Numbered from the stretch's first letter, positions 34,315-43,490 are shown. The stretch: DNA of 64,000 nucleotides from Streptomyces sp. NBC_01235 (GCF_035989285.1 NZ_CP108513.1:8308001-8372000); one strand, 5' to 3'. Made by a program: numbers and translations. Notes: generated by a model not told the origin, from the letters alone.

Positions 34315-35917
34315 GTCGCGGGGCGCTGGGCTTCGGCGCCGGATGCGGTGCGCACGCCGCGCGCCGCACCGGGAGCCGGCCCTCCAGCAGGTACGCGTCG
34401 AGGTGGCCGTTGACGCAGGCGTTCGGGCCGCCCGCGATGCCGTGGGTGCCGGAGTCCCGCTCGGTGACCAGCACCGAGCCCGTCAGCCGCCGGTGCATCT
34501 CCAAGGCGCCGGCGTACGGCGCGGCGGCGTCCCGCTCGGCGGCCAGGATCAGCGTCGGCGCCAGCTCGCCCGGCGCGGTCCGCACGTCGAGCGGCTGCTG
34601 CCGGGCCGTCGGCCAGTACGCGCACGGCAGGTTCGCCCACACGTTGTCCCACGTCTCGAACGGCGCGACGCGCGCGAGTCGCGTGTTGTCGCGGTCCCAC
34701 ACCTTCCAGTCCGTCGGCCAGGACGCGTCGTTGCACTCCACGGCCGTGTACACGGCCGTGGCGTTCTCCGCCTCGGCGGCGGCCTCCCGCACCGGTCCGG
34801 CCTGCGCGATCAGCTGCCTCGGATCGCCCTTCAGGTACTCGGACAGCGCCTGCGCCCGGGCCGGCCAGTAGTCGTCGTAGTACCCGGCCTGCAGGAACGC
34901 GCCCTGGAGCTGGCCCGGCCCCACCTTCCCGCCCGCCGGCTCCGCGGCCAGCCGGGCCCGGGCCCGCTCGTAGCTGGTCAGCACCGCCTCCGCCGTGCCG
35001 CCGAGGCCGTACACGTCGTCGTGCTCGGCGATCCACTCACGGAAGTCCGTCCAGCGGCTCTCGAACGCCGCCGACTGGTCGAGGTTGTTGCGATACCAGA
35101 TCTGCGCCGGGTCCGGGTTCACGGCCGCGTCGAACACCATGCGCCGCACGTGCGAGGGGAACAGGGTCGCGTAGAGCGCGCCGAAATAGGTGCCGTACGA
35201 CGCCCCCATGAAAGTCAGCCGCTCCTCGCCCAGCGCGGCACGCAGCACGTCCAGGTCACGGGCGTTGTTGAGCGAGTTGTAGTGCCGCAGGGCGCTGCCC
35301 GCCCGCTTCGCGCAGCCCTGCGCGTACGCCTTCGCCTGCGCGACGCGCTCGCGTTTGTACGACTCCGAGGGGTGGACCGGGGCGGGGGAGGCGTCCTTGA
35401 AGAAACGTTTGGGATCCTGGCAGGACAGGGGCGCCGAGCGGCCGACCCCGCGCGGGTCGTAGCCGACGAGGTCGTAGGCCGCCCCGATCCGCTTCCACTC
35501 CGGCAGCAGCCCGATCAGTGGGAAGTACAGTCCGGAACCGCCGGGACCGCCCGGGTTGAAGACCAGCGCGCCCTGCCTGGGCACCCGGTGCTTGCTGTTG
35601 TGCGGATCCCGGTGGGTGGCCGGCACCCGGCTGACGGTCAGGTTGACCTGCTTGCCGTTCGGGCGGGCGTAGTCCAGCGGGACGGCGACCGTGCCGCACT
35701 GCATGCTGCCGGGCAGGTCCTGCGCGTCGGAGCAGTTCCCGAAGTCGACGCCCCTGGCCGCGGCCCGCGCGGCGGCGAGCGCGACACCGGGAGCGAGGGA
35801 GCGGCCGGGGACGGCGACGGGCAGGCCGGGGGCGCCCGGGACGCCGCCCGCCGGGACGCCGGAGAGTGCGGTCAGCAGCAGTGCTCCTGCGGCCGAACGG
35901 AGGGCGGCGGCTCTCAT
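34304..35917 (-). CDS. Secreted alpha/beta-hydrolase (tripeptidyl aminopeptidase-like)
   Basis: Exported enzyme of 537 residues with an Ala-rich N-terminal signal sequence. The alpha/beta-hydrolase fold shows the oxyanion loop NPGGPGGSG, the nucleophilic serine in GASYGTYFG, the acid in AERDAAAPY and the histidine in SGTHGIAG. Disulfide-type cysteines are present (NCSDAQ, MQCGTV). The C-terminal TAP-like region places it with the Streptomyces SlpD/E and tripeptidyl aminopeptidase group. It likely releases N-terminal peptides outside the cell. ATG 35917 follows AAGGGA. Confidence 0.9.
   Translation of the reverse strand: MRAAALRSAAGALLLTALSGVPAGGVPGAPGLPVAVPGRSLAPGVALAAARAAARGVDFGNCSDAQDLPGSMQCGTVAVPLDYARPNGKQVNLTVSRVPATHRDPHNSKHRVPRQGALVFNPGGPGGSGLYFPLIGLLPEWKRIGAAYDLVGYDPRGVGRSAPLSCQDPKRFFKDASPAPVHPSESYKRERVAQAKAYAQGCAKRAGSALRHYNSLNNARDLDVLRAALGEERLTFMGASYGTYFGALYATLFPSHVRRMVFDAAVNPDPAQIWYRNNLDQSAAFESRWTDFREWIAEHDDVYGLGGTAEAVLTSYERARARLAAEPAGGKVGPGQLQGAFLQAGYYDDYWPARAQALSEYLKGDPRQLIAQAGPVREAAAEAENATAVYTAVECNDASWPTDWKVWDRDNTRLARVAPFETWDNVWANLPCAYWPTARQQPLDVRTAPGELAPTLILAAERDAAAPYAGALEMHRRLTGSVLVTERDSGTHGIAGGPNACVNGHLDAYLLEGRLPVRRAACAPHPAPKPSAPRQGR
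34306..34327. terminator. Hairpin at the hydrolase 3' end
   Basis: AGCGCCCC, a six-base loop, then GGGGCGCT: a perfect 8-bp stem covering the hydrolase stop codon. It may terminate hemQ from the other side. Confidence 0.6.
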
Positions 35918-36455
35918 CGGGTGTCCCTTCGGTGCACGGTGGCGACAAAAGGGATGTTTGGTTCGGTCGTGGGGGAAGGCAAGCACCACCGGCGGGTGTC
36001 GGCGCCAATGCCCCTTGTGCGCCCCCCGCTGGTCGAGCGCGCCCTGCCTCAGTCGCGCCCGTACGGCTCGCGATGAGCGAAGGCCGCCCGCAGGCCGGGC
36101 TCACCGACCGCACGGATCTCGCGTACGGCGACGAAGGCCAGGTACGTACGGTCGTCCCCCGCGTACCCGGCGCGCCCAGCAGCCGCTGCCCGGCCGGGGG
36201 AAGCCCAGCGTGCGTACGGGTGCACCTCGCCCCGCGCCATGGCCGGTGCACGCCGCGCCCGCGACAGCCCATGCCGGCAGCAGGAGAAGCACTCAGACCA
36301 TGCCGCGTTTCTCTGCCATATGCCCCGGGAACACCATGCCCGGTTCACCGTCCGGACCGAGCGTCGTGGGTATGTGACGTCCCGCTTGCCTTCGTCCGGA
36401 ACCCGGGAACCGGACCCCAGGAAACAGACCCGAGGAACCGGGCAGGAAACGGATT
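35918..36455. other. Gap between hydrolase and DUF4142 genes
   Basis: No confident gene. A minus-strand frame from ATG 36240 to 36049 encodes 63 residues, ending TYLAFVAVREIRAVGEPGLR plus a short tail. It looks protein-like but has no ribosome site and no family I recognise. It may be the end of a decayed gene. Around 36405-36470 the motif AGGAAMCGGR recurs several times. The hydrolase promoter should lie near 35930-36000. Confidence 0.4.
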
Positions 36456-37232
36456 TCAGGAACCGGGCGGCGGGCTGGCCGCGGCCGGCGGGAGGGTGTA
36501 CGTGGCATACGGCGACGGCGCCACCGGCACGGCCGACCCCGGATCGGTCGTCGGGCCGGCCGGGCCCGGGGAGTTGGCGAGCGGGGGTGTGCTGTCGGCG
36601 GCCATGTCCCGGGCGAGGGCGTCGAAGTCGACGTACCCGGTGGCCTCCAGGATCTTGATGTGGTCCAGCACGGTGGTGTTGGCGTCGTCGGCGAGCTCGC
36701 GCACCAGCGAGTTGCGCGTACTGGCCCGCACCTGGGCGACGACGGAGAACACCCTGCCGTGCGCGAGGCGCAGGATGTTGGCGAACTTCCAGTCGTACTG
36801 AGTGCCCTGCGCCGCGTCGAGCTCGCGCAGCCAGCCCTTCTGCTGGTCGTTGGGCTCGTTCGGCAGCGCGAGGCCCAGTTGGGAGGCGACGGCGCGCACC
36901 CGCTCGTCCAGGAAGGCGTGCCCCTCGACGAGGTGCCGGCCCGCCGTCCGTACGGCCTCGGTCGTGCCCTTCGTCTGCGCCTGCTGACCGGCGGGCAGTT
37001 CCCACAGCCCGGCCAGCCGGACCTTGGTGACGAACTCCCGGTCCAGCGCGGACAGCGGCCCGTACTGCGTCGACACGCTCTGCGCGTTCAGAACGTCCAC
37101 TCCCGTGCCCGACCGGTCGGCGTACGACCAGATAGGGAAGACCAGCGCCGCGAGGGTCGCCGCCAGGCCCGTGATGATGAGCCCGGTACCACTGAAGATG
37201 CCTCTGCCCTTGATCGGGGGTCGCGGGCGCAT
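36456..37232 (-). CDS. DUF4142 domain protein
   Basis: Secreted or membrane-anchored protein of 258 residues. One N-terminal hydrophobic helix (GLIITGLAATLAALVFPIWS) is followed by the DUF4142 helical bundle. Motifs include SALDREFVTKVRLAGLWELP, FLDERVRAVASQLGL and DHIKILEATGYVDFDALARD. The fold resembles ferritin-like four-helix bundles. The tail is Pro/Ala-rich. ATG 37232 is four bases after AGGAGG. The function is unknown. AT-rich DNA upstream, with TAATAT, may hold the promoter. Confidence 0.85.
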   Translation of the reverse strand: MRPRPPIKGRGIFSGTGLIITGLAATLAALVFPIWSYADRSGTGVDVLNAQSVSTQYGPLSALDREFVTKVRLAGLWELPAGQQAQTKGTTEAVRTAGRHLVEGHAFLDERVRAVASQLGLALPNEPNDQQKGWLRELDAAQGTQYDWKFANILRLAHGRVFSVVAQVRASTRNSLVRELADDANTTVLDHIKILEATGYVDFDALARDMAADSTPPLANSPGPAGPTTDPGSAVPVAPSPYATYTLPPAAASPPPGS

Positions 37233-37473
37233 GGTGCCTCCTGCACGCGGAACTGCACACGGATGCGCTTCGGTTGCGGGACTGACATATTACTGCGCCG
37301 TCACCTCCAACTGTCGTACGGGGGCGAAGAGTTGTATCGCGGGCATATCGGGTCGAACAGGAAACTGAAAGAGGGTGGCAAAACGGAGGAAAAGGGCTGT
37401 AAACGGTTGTCGTGCGTGTCGAGTGCGCCGAATACGTCGAGCGCGGTGGTGGGTGTTAACCCCGGCACATCGG

Positions 37474-38820
37474 TCACCGTCGGATCAACGACCGCCCCGC
37501 CCGCCCCACCTGGCTCAGCCGTGACGTCGGTCGCGGAGCCGGGCCCGAGCGGTCCAGCCACCAGCGGCGCAGTTCGCGGCGGGTCCGGCCCTCCGTCAGC
37601 CGTCCGCCCAGGAGCAGCTCCTCGGCGAAGTCGAGGGCGTCCTGCCGGTAGCCGCCGCGCATCGGATGCCCCTGGGTGTACGCGACGAAAGCGGCTCGGT
37701 ACCCGTTTCCGAGGATGAGCGGCAGCTCCGGAGCCACCTTCGCCACCACGTCCGCGCGCTTCGCCGCCAGCGCCCGGGCCTGGACACCGAGCCGCACCCG
37801 GTCGAAGCCCTCGGGCACCGGAGTCCCGGCCACCAGCGCGGACAGCAGGGCCGTCTGGGCGAGGCCGAGGCGCTGGCGGGTGGCCTCGCTGGGGGCGACC
37901 GGTTCCGTCGCCCGGGCGGGCGGGACGGGTTCGCCCTCCGTCGTGGCACGCCCTCCCACGCTCGACCAGGCTCGCGCGAGGGCGGTACCCCCTTCCCCAC
38001 CGAGCTCGACAGCCTCCCGGATGGCGTCCAACTCCCGCCCCAGCTCGGCCGGTTCGGGGAAGTTCTCGTCCCGCTCCAGCAGCACTCCCGGCGGCGACAC
38101 CCGCGACGCGAGGTCGGTCAGGATGCCGAGGACCGGCCGGGGGACGGGGTGGGCATGGCTGTCGTGCCAGACGCCGTCCCGCTCGAAGCCGCCCGCCACA
38201 TGGACGTAGGCGATGGCCTCCAGGGGTAGTTCGGCGAGCGCTTTGGCGGGGTCCTCGCCACGGTTGACGTGGTTGGTGTGCAGGTTGGCGACGTCGATGA
38301 GCAGCCGTACGCCCGTGCGATCGGCCAGCTCGTACAGGAACTGCCCCTCGGTCATCTCCTCGCCAGGCCACGCGACGAGCGCGGCGATGTTCTCGACGGC
38401 GAGCGGCACGGGCAGCGCGTCCTGCGCGATGCGCACGTTCTCGCACAGCACGTCGAGGGCGTCGCGGGTGCGCGGCACGGGCAGCAGATGCCCGGCCTCC
38501 AGCCACGGGGACGCCGTCAGGGGGCCGCCCGCGCGGACGAACGCGATGTGCTCGGTGATCAGCGGTGACCCCAGTGCCTCGGCCCGCTCGGCGAGGGCCG
38601 CGAGCCGCCCCTCGTCGGGCCGCTCCGCGTCGCCGAGCCCGAGCGAGACGCCGTGCGGGATCACGGTGACCCCGCGTTCGCGCAGCCGCAGCAGGGAGTC
38701 CGGCAGGTGGCCGGGACACAGGTTCTCGGCGACGGCCTCGACCCAGTCGATGCCCGGCATCCGCTCCACGGCGTCCGCGATCTCCGGCCGCCAGCCGATC
38801 CCCGTCCCCAGTCGCATCAT
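37474..38820 (-). CDS. DUF692 family protein (MbnB/TglH-like iron enzyme)
   Basis: TIM-barrel protein of 448 residues of the DUF692 family. Members such as MbnB and TglH are multinuclear-iron oxygenases that modify cysteines of ribosomal peptides. Metal-site motifs are intact: [37 protein letters not shown] and [11 protein letters not shown]-terminal helical extension begins near residue 300, after a linker carrying a degenerate dispersed-repeat copy. ATG 38820 follows AAGGAGG. No partner DUF2063 gene or cysteine-containing precursor peptide is visible next to it. Confidence 0.88.
   Translation of the reverse strand: MMRLGTGIGWRPEIADAVERMPGIDWVEAVAENLCPGHLPDSLLRLRERGVTVIPHGVSLGLGDAERPDEGRLAALAERAEALGSPLITEHIAFVRAGGPLTASPWLEAGHLLPVPRTRDALDVLCENVRIAQDALPVPLAVENIAALVAWPGEEMTEGQFLYELADRTGVRLLIDVANLHTNHVNRGEDPAKALAELPLEAIAYVHVAGGFERDGVWHDSHAHPVPRPVLGILTDLASRVSPPGVLLERDENFPEPAELGRELDAIREAVELGGEGGTALARAWSSVGGRATTEGEPVPPARATEPVAPSEATRQRLGLAQTALLSALVAGTPVPEGFDRVRLGVQARALAAKRADVVAKVAPELPLILGNGYRAAFVAYTQGHPMRGGYRQDALDFAEELLLGGRLTEGRTRRELRRWWLDRSGPAPRPTSRLSQVGRAGRSLIRR
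37951..37998. repeat. Degenerate copy D of the dispersed palindromic repeat
   Basis: CCCTCCCACGCTCGACCAGG followed by CTCGCGCGAGGGCGGTACCC, with the same left-arm, CTCG centre and right-arm layout as copies A to C but more mismatches. It lies in the linker of the DUF692 gene. Confidence 0.5.
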
Positions 38821-39089
38821 GGCCCCCGCCTCCTTCGTGCCCCTCCGTGGTGACGGTGGTATGACCCCGCCACCGTCCGCCGAACCGCCCGCCGTCCTCC
38901 TTCAGAGCAACATTTGAGGTTCGGTCGCGCGGGGAGGGAGGGGAGAGGGAGGGCGAGAGAGATCGACGCGGGATCGGCTGATCGGGGGAGATCGGCGGAA
39001 GATCAGCGGGGGAGGCCGGCGGGCGCGCAGGGCCGGATCGTCTGCCACAGGGCGGGCCGTGATCGTGGCCCAGGGCAGCGGGCTGGTGA
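38821..39089. other. Gap between DUF692 and desaturase genes
   Basis: No supported gene. A tiny plus-strand frame at 38861-38917 ([18 protein letters not shown]) lacks a ribosome site. From 38931 to 38972 the plus strand is a nearly pure purine tract, followed by several GATCGGC/GATCAGC motifs. This may mark the left edge of the inserted-looking segment. Confidence 0.4.
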
Positions 39090-40181
39090 TCAGTATTCCA
39101 GTTCGGGGCGCAGGGGACCGCCGACCGCGTGGAGGTGCCGCAGGACCTGGGCGTAGGAGTTGAAGAGCCCGGTCTCGTGGTAGGCGATGCCGTGCCGGGC
39201 GCAGAACGAGCGGACGAGTTCCTGGGCCTGGCGCAGGCTGGGCCGCGGCATGGAGGGGAACAGGTGGTGTTCGATCTGGTAGTTCAACCCGCCGAGCGCG
39301 AAGTCGGTGAACCGATGGCCACGGATATTGCGTGACGTCAGTACCTGCCGACGCAGAAAGTCGATCTTGGCGTCCTTGGCGAAGACGGTCATGCCCTTGT
39401 GGTTGGGGGCGAACGAGCACCCCATGTACAGCCCGAACAGCCCCTGGTGCACAGCGAGGAAGCACACGGCCTGGACGGGGGACAGGACCAGGAACAGGGC
39501 GGCGAGATAGCCGCCGAGATGCGTCGCCAGCAGTCCCGCCTCGGCCAGCTTGGTCCGCCGCGAGGTCGCGGTACCGGTGCGGTCGAGAAGCGCCCGTACG
39601 CCGGCGACGTGCAGGGCGAGTCCTTCCAGGAGCAGCATCGGGAAGAACAGCCATGCCTGGTGACGGGCCAGCCAGGCATACGCTCCGCGGCGGACGCGGG
39701 CGTGGTCCTGGGTGAAGGCGATCGCGCCGTCGGCGATGTCGGGATCGCGGTCGACGTGGTTGGGGTGGGAGTGGTGCCGGTTGTGCTTGGAGATCCACCA
39801 GCCGTAGCTGAGGCCGATCAGCAGGTCGGCGTGCACACGGCCGAGCAGGTTGTTGACGCGCTTGGAGGCGGCGATCTGATGGTGTCCGGCGTCGTGCCCG
39901 ATGAACCCGGTCTGGGTGAACATCACCGCGAGGAAGGCGGCGGTCAGCAGCTGCCACCACGACTGCCCGATCAGGGCGAACGCGGTCCATCCGGCGGCCA
40001 GCAGGAGCAGGTTCCCGCCGACCTTGACGGAGTAGTAGCCCGGCCGCCGCTTCAGCAGCCCGCTCTGCTTCATCTCGCGGGACAGCGCGGCGTACTCGCT
40101 GCCCCGCTGGAGGGGCGGGGGTTCGGTCAGCTCGGCGTGGTCCGCGGGATCGGTGTCCCGGCAGCTGATGTCAGTGGTCAC
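39090..40181 (-). CDS. Membrane fatty-acid desaturase
   Basis: Acyl-lipid/acyl-CoA desaturase of 363 residues with four main membrane helices. The three di-iron histidine boxes are present: GHDAGHH, KHNRHHSHPN and QIEHHLFP. The Gln-xx-His-His form of the third box is typical of the front-end and linoleoyl-CoA desaturase branch. It would introduce a double bond and raise membrane fluidity. I start at GTG 40181, five bases after AAAGGA. It lies 134 bases downstream of a cold-shock gene on the same strand, which suggests a joint low-temperature response. Confidence 0.92.
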   Translation of the reverse strand: MTTDISCRDTDPADHAELTEPPPLQRGSEYAALSREMKQSGLLKRRPGYYSVKVGGNLLLLAAGWTAFALIGQSWWQLLTAAFLAVMFTQTGFIGHDAGHHQIAASKRVNNLLGRVHADLLIGLSYGWWISKHNRHHSHPNHVDRDPDIADGAIAFTQDHARVRRGAYAWLARHQAWLFFPMLLLEGLALHVAGVRALLDRTGTATSRRTKLAEAGLLATHLGGYLAALFLVLSPVQAVCFLAVHQGLFGLYMGCSFAPNHKGMTVFAKDAKIDFLRRQVLTSRNIRGHRFTDFALGGLNYQIEHHLFPSMPRPSLRQAQELVRSFCARHGIAYHETGLFNSYAQVLRHLHAVGGPLRPELEY

Positions 40182-40315
40182 AGTGTTCCTTTCGGCGTGC
40201 ACGGGCGGGGCGCTGCCTGCGGCGCGTGGGCGGGGCGCCGGAATCGGCACCCCGGTCGTGAGGCAGTGCGAAGCAGGCCCCGCGGCGCGGGATCCTGTCT
40301 CGGAACGGGGTGTCC

Positions 40316-40519
40316 TCAGAGCGCGCGGACCTGGTCGGCCTGCATGCCCTTCGGGCCCCGGCCGGCGCTGAACTCCACCCGCTGGTTCTCCTCCAGGGAG
40401 CGGAAACCACCCGTGTCGATCGCCGAGTGGTGGACGAATACGTCGGCGCCGCCCTCATCGGGGGCGGTGAAGCCGAAACCCTTGTCCGGGTTGAACCACT
40501 TCACGGTTCCTTGAGTGAT
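40316..40519 (-). CDS. Cold-shock protein (CspA family), apparent ATC start
   Basis: Single-stranded nucleic-acid-binding beta-barrel of 67 residues, exactly the usual Streptomyces length. It shows [14 protein letters not shown] (RNP1) and VFVHHSAI (RNP2). The codon where translation should begin, eight bases after AAGGAG, is ATC (ATC ACT CAA GGA ACC), not ATG or GTG. The nearest normal start is a GTG inside the first strand, which would remove five residues. It lies upstream of the desaturase on the same strand. It would act as an RNA chaperone. Confidence 0.85.
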   Translation of the reverse strand: MTQGTVKWFNPDKGFGFTAPDEGGADVFVHHSAIDTGGFRSLEENQRVEFSAGRGPKGMQADQVRAL

Positions 40520-41049
40520 GTGGCGTCTCCTTCGAGATGGCGAATAGGTCGGAGAACGCGCGCTCGCGCGATCCCGGGCTGCTGTCGCCAGCCCTCGAAG
40601 AAAACCCCCGCATACGGCGAAGCACCCGCCGTCAGAACTCCGCGGGCGCTTCCACGTCGCAAACTTCAACTACAACCACTCGCCACAACGTCCGGGATGC
40701 CGGGAAGGTTCCCGGTCGGGTGGAAGGGGCCCGGGCGACCGGGCGGGGAAGGGCCACGCGACGCCCTGGCGGGTCGGCTCCAGGTACGGAGAGGAGTACG
40801 GTGGCGGTACCGAGCGCACCTCGCATGCCGTCATCCGTTTCGGCGTCGCCCTCGGGGAACGGCAAGGCCGGAGCGCACCAGGTCCGGCCGGAAAAGAGCC
40901 GCACCATGCCCCTGGCTTGACTTGTCGCGCTGCCTTCCGTATCCCGTTCCGCACCCTGCGGTAGCGGATTTCCTTTGCTTCCGGGGTGTCCGAGAGGCAT
41001 TCCGACCGCCTGATGCACGCCCTGAACCGATCAAGAGGATGCAGGACGT
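40520..41049. other. Gap upstream of the cold-shock gene
   Basis: About 530 bases without a convincing gene. The part nearest the cold-shock gene is less GC-rich and could be a long 5' leader, common in cold-shock mRNAs. Toward the right, TTGACT (40917-40922), 17 bases, then TATCCC (40940-40945) makes a possible promoter for the small gene at 41050. Confidence 0.5.
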
Positions 41050-41322
41050 ATGTATTCACAGGACTCGATCTCCGGCCACCGCCGCGGCCGCCCCGAACCG
41101 ACCCCCGAGATGCGCTCCGGACTGGCGTGCCTCATCTGCGGCACCGACTACCGGAGCGCACCGACCCCGGAGGCGGTAGTGGTTTCCCACCGTGACGACA
41201 GGCAACTGCTCGCCTGCCACGGGACGTGCGCACGCATGGCGAGCGGGTCGGTCGACGGTCTGGACGAGACGCCCCTCCCGCTGGCCGAGCGCGTACGCAG
41301 GCACCAGGCCGACCACTCCTGA
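41050..41322 (+). CDS. Small cysteine-rich protein of unknown function
   Basis: A 90-residue protein with CLICGTDY near residue 27 and ACHGTCARM near 55. The Cys-X2-Cys and Cys-X3-Cys pairs suggest a zinc ribbon. The middle reads VVVSHRDDRQLLACHG. No family is recognised. ATG 41050 is preceded by AGGATGCAGGA. It lies upstream of and in line with the carboxyethyl-ornithine synthase-like gene. Its last codons are part of a 23-bp tandem repeat. Confidence 0.65.
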   Translation: MYSQDSISGHRRGRPEPTPEMRSGLACLICGTDYRSAPTPEAVVVSHRDDRQLLACHGTCARMASGSVDGLDETPLPLAERVRRHQADHS

Positions 41323-41402
41323 TCCGGCGGGCCGACCACTCCTGATCCGGCGGGCCGACCACTCCCGACCCGGCGGGCCGACCACTCCCGACCCGGCGGG
41401 CC
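41311..41402. repeat. Four 23-bp tandem repeats
   Basis: Units at 41311, 41334, 41357 and 41380 read GACCACTCCTGATCCGGCGG plus GCC, with two C changes in the last two. The stop codon of the 90-residue gene lies in the first unit. The array ends 68 bases before the next start. Confidence 0.95.
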
Positions 41403-41470
41403 GATCACGCCTGCCCCGGAGACCCCGCGGCCACCAACAGCACGACAAGAAGGAAATGATGAGGAAGCGC

Positions 41471-42664
41471 ATGAGTCTGATGAGCCTCGGAGTAGTCGCC
41501 TCCTCCCGCAAGGAGAACGAGTTCCGGCTGCCGTTGCACCCCGGTCACCTCGGCCGGATCGCCCCCGACATACGCGAGAGGATCTTCCTCGAACAGGGGT
41601 ACGGCGAACGGTTCGGCTTCGCCGACGACGCACTGCGCCCCCTCGTGGCAGGCCTGCGCTCCCGCGAGCAGCTCCTCGCCGAATGCGATGTGTTGCTGCT
41701 GCCCAAACCCATGCACGAAGACGCCGCGGCGCTGCGCGAGGGCCAGGTGCTGTGGGGATGGCCGCACTGTGTGCAGGACGAGACGATGACGCAGATCGGC
41801 ATCGACCGACGGCTGACCCTGATCGCCTGGGAGGCCATGAACCACTGGACCTCCACGGGCGCCTTCAGCGTCCACGTGTTCCACAAGAACAACGAGCTCG
41901 CCGGTTACTGCTCGGTACTGCACGCCCTGCAACTCGGCGGACTGACCGGCAGCTACGGGCGTCGCCTGCGGGCAGCGGTCATCAGCTTCGGCGCCACGGC
42001 GCGCGGAGCGGTCACGGGGCTGGGCGCCATGGGCGTTTCCGACGTGACGGTGCTCACCCAGCGCGCCGCCGCGGCGGTGGCCTCACCGATGCCCTCGGTC
42101 GTGATGGGCCACTTCGAGGAGCAGGATGACGATCCGTCGCGCCTGCGGGCGTTCACCGCGGCCGGCTCCATGCCGCTGGCGGAGTACCTCGCCGGGTTCG
42201 ACATCATCGTCAACTGCGTCCTCCAGGACACCGACGCGCCGCTCATGTTCGTCACCGACGAGGAACTCGCCCTCTTCCGGCCGGGAACCTTCTTCATCGA
42301 CGTCGCCTGCGACGAGGGCATGGGCTTCGCATGGGCCCGCCCGACCACCTTCGGCGAACCCATGCACGCGGTAGGGCCGGGCTGCCACTACTACGCGGTG
42401 GATCACAGCCCGTCCCACCTGTGGAACTCCGCCACCTGGGAGATCAGCGAGGCGCTTCTTCCCTACCTGCGCAAGATCATGAGCGGCCCCGCTGCCTGGG
42501 ACTCCGACGTCACGGTCGCCAAGGCCATCGAGATCCGCGACGGCGTCGTCCAGAACCCGAAGATCCTCTCCTTCCAGCACCGGTCGGCCGCCTACCCCCA
42601 CGCTCCCGAGGCCCCGGTCGCCGCTCCCGCAGCCGCGATGAGCTCCTCCGCCCAGCCCGCCTGA
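41471..42664 (+). CDS. N5-(carboxyethyl)ornithine synthase-like dehydrogenase
   Basis: Member of the alanine dehydrogenase/transhydrogenase family, about 397 residues. The N-terminus LGVVASSRKENEFRLPLHPG matches the bacterial CEO synthase branch, which condenses pyruvate with ornithine (or lysine) using NADPH to give an opine. The Rossmann part has VISFGATARGAVTGLGAMGV. The C-terminal tail is Ala/Pro-rich. ATG 41471 is six bases after GAGG; ATG 41456 or 41459 are alternatives. Saccharopine or alanine dehydrogenase activity cannot be excluded. Confidence 0.8.
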   Translation: MSLMSLGVVASSRKENEFRLPLHPGHLGRIAPDIRERIFLEQGYGERFGFADDALRPLVAGLRSREQLLAECDVLLLPKPMHEDAAALREGQVLWGWPHCVQDETMTQIGIDRRLTLIAWEAMNHWTSTGAFSVHVFHKNNELAGYCSVLHALQLGGLTGSYGRRLRAAVISFGATARGAVTGLGAMGVSDVTVLTQRAAAAVASPMPSVVMGHFEEQDDDPSRLRAFTAAGSMPLAEYLAGFDIIVNCVLQDTDAPLMFVTDEELALFRPGTFFIDVACDEGMGFAWARPTTFGEPMHAVGPGCHYYAVDHSPSHLWNSATWEISEALLPYLRKIMSGPAAWDSDVTVAKAIEIRDGVVQNPKILSFQHRSAAYPHAPEAPVAAPAAAMSSSAQPA

Positions 42665-42755
42665 CGATCCTCCGCCGACCGGGGCCGGTCACTTCCCTGC
42701 GGGAGAGTCACCGGCCGGGCGCCTCTCAGCCCCGCGAAGAGTTTCCCCGGGCCCG

Positions 42756-43490
42756 TCAGCGCCAGGTGATCGGCAGATGCGCGTGGTCCGGCAAGGCGCT
42801 CACGTGCTTGTATCCCTCGACCGCGACCGTCAGCCCGGGCGCGATCTCGGTGAACCCGGCGTCCCGTACCAGCGGTAGTCCGCTCACCTTCAGTTCGCGC
42901 CACCGCTCCGGCTCCGCGGTCCGCACGGCGAGCGGAAACCCCGCTTCGCGCCAGGCGGCCCGCTCCTCGTCCGACAGCTCCCACCAGGCGAGCTGCGCGC
43001 CGTGGCCGGCCTGCGCCATCGCCTTGCCCGCGGACATCTCCACCTCCGGATTCAGCCACAGCACGACCGTCCCCGGTTCGACGCCCACGGGCGGTTCGGG
43101 GTCGTCGAAATCGGTTCCGGAAACCTGGAGCTTCGCCAGTTCCTTCGGCCATCCGTCCAACGGCACCGGCGGAAACACCCGTACCTCGGCGGACTTCCCC
43201 GTGAGGGTGATCCCCGGCAACTCCCCGGCCCGCCGCCACTCGGCCCCCCGAGCCCGCCGCACGACCTTGCGGATCCGGGCGTCCTGCCAGTCCCGCATGA
43301 CCTGCGCCCACTCCCCGTCCCCGACGGACCGCTCATCACTGAGCATCACGAGCACGGCACGAGCAGCGGTCTCGAGAGCGTCGGTACGGGCGGGCGGCGC
43401 GGCTTTCTCCACCCGCACGACGAGGGGCAACACGAACTGGGGAGCCTGGTCACGGGGGTTCGGCTCGGTCTGAAAGGGACTCTCACTCAC
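42756..43490 (-). CDS. Peptidyl-tRNA hydrolase Pth2-like protein
   Basis: Protein of 244 residues whose C-terminal half matches the Pth2 fold. The key block is EMSAGKAMAQAGHGAQLAWW, and the end LTVAVEGYKHVSALP resembles the Pth2 sheet. The N-terminal 120 residues are an actinobacterial extension. True Pth2 enzymes recycle peptidyl-tRNA; activity here is uncertain. GTG 43490 has no ribosome site but TAGCCT lies six bases upstream, so the mRNA is probably leaderless. It is divergent from the ABC pair. Confidence 0.8.
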   Translation of the reverse strand: MSESPFQTEPNPRDQAPQFVLPLVVRVEKAAPPARTDALETAARAVLVMLSDERSVGDGEWAQVMRDWQDARIRKVVRRARGAEWRRAGELPGITLTGKSAEVRVFPPVPLDGWPKELAKLQVSGTDFDDPEPPVGVEPGTVVLWLNPEVEMSAGKAMAQAGHGAQLAWWELSDEERAAWREAGFPLAVRTAEPERWRELKVSGLPLVRDAGFTEIAPGLTVAVEGYKHVSALPDHAHLPITWR

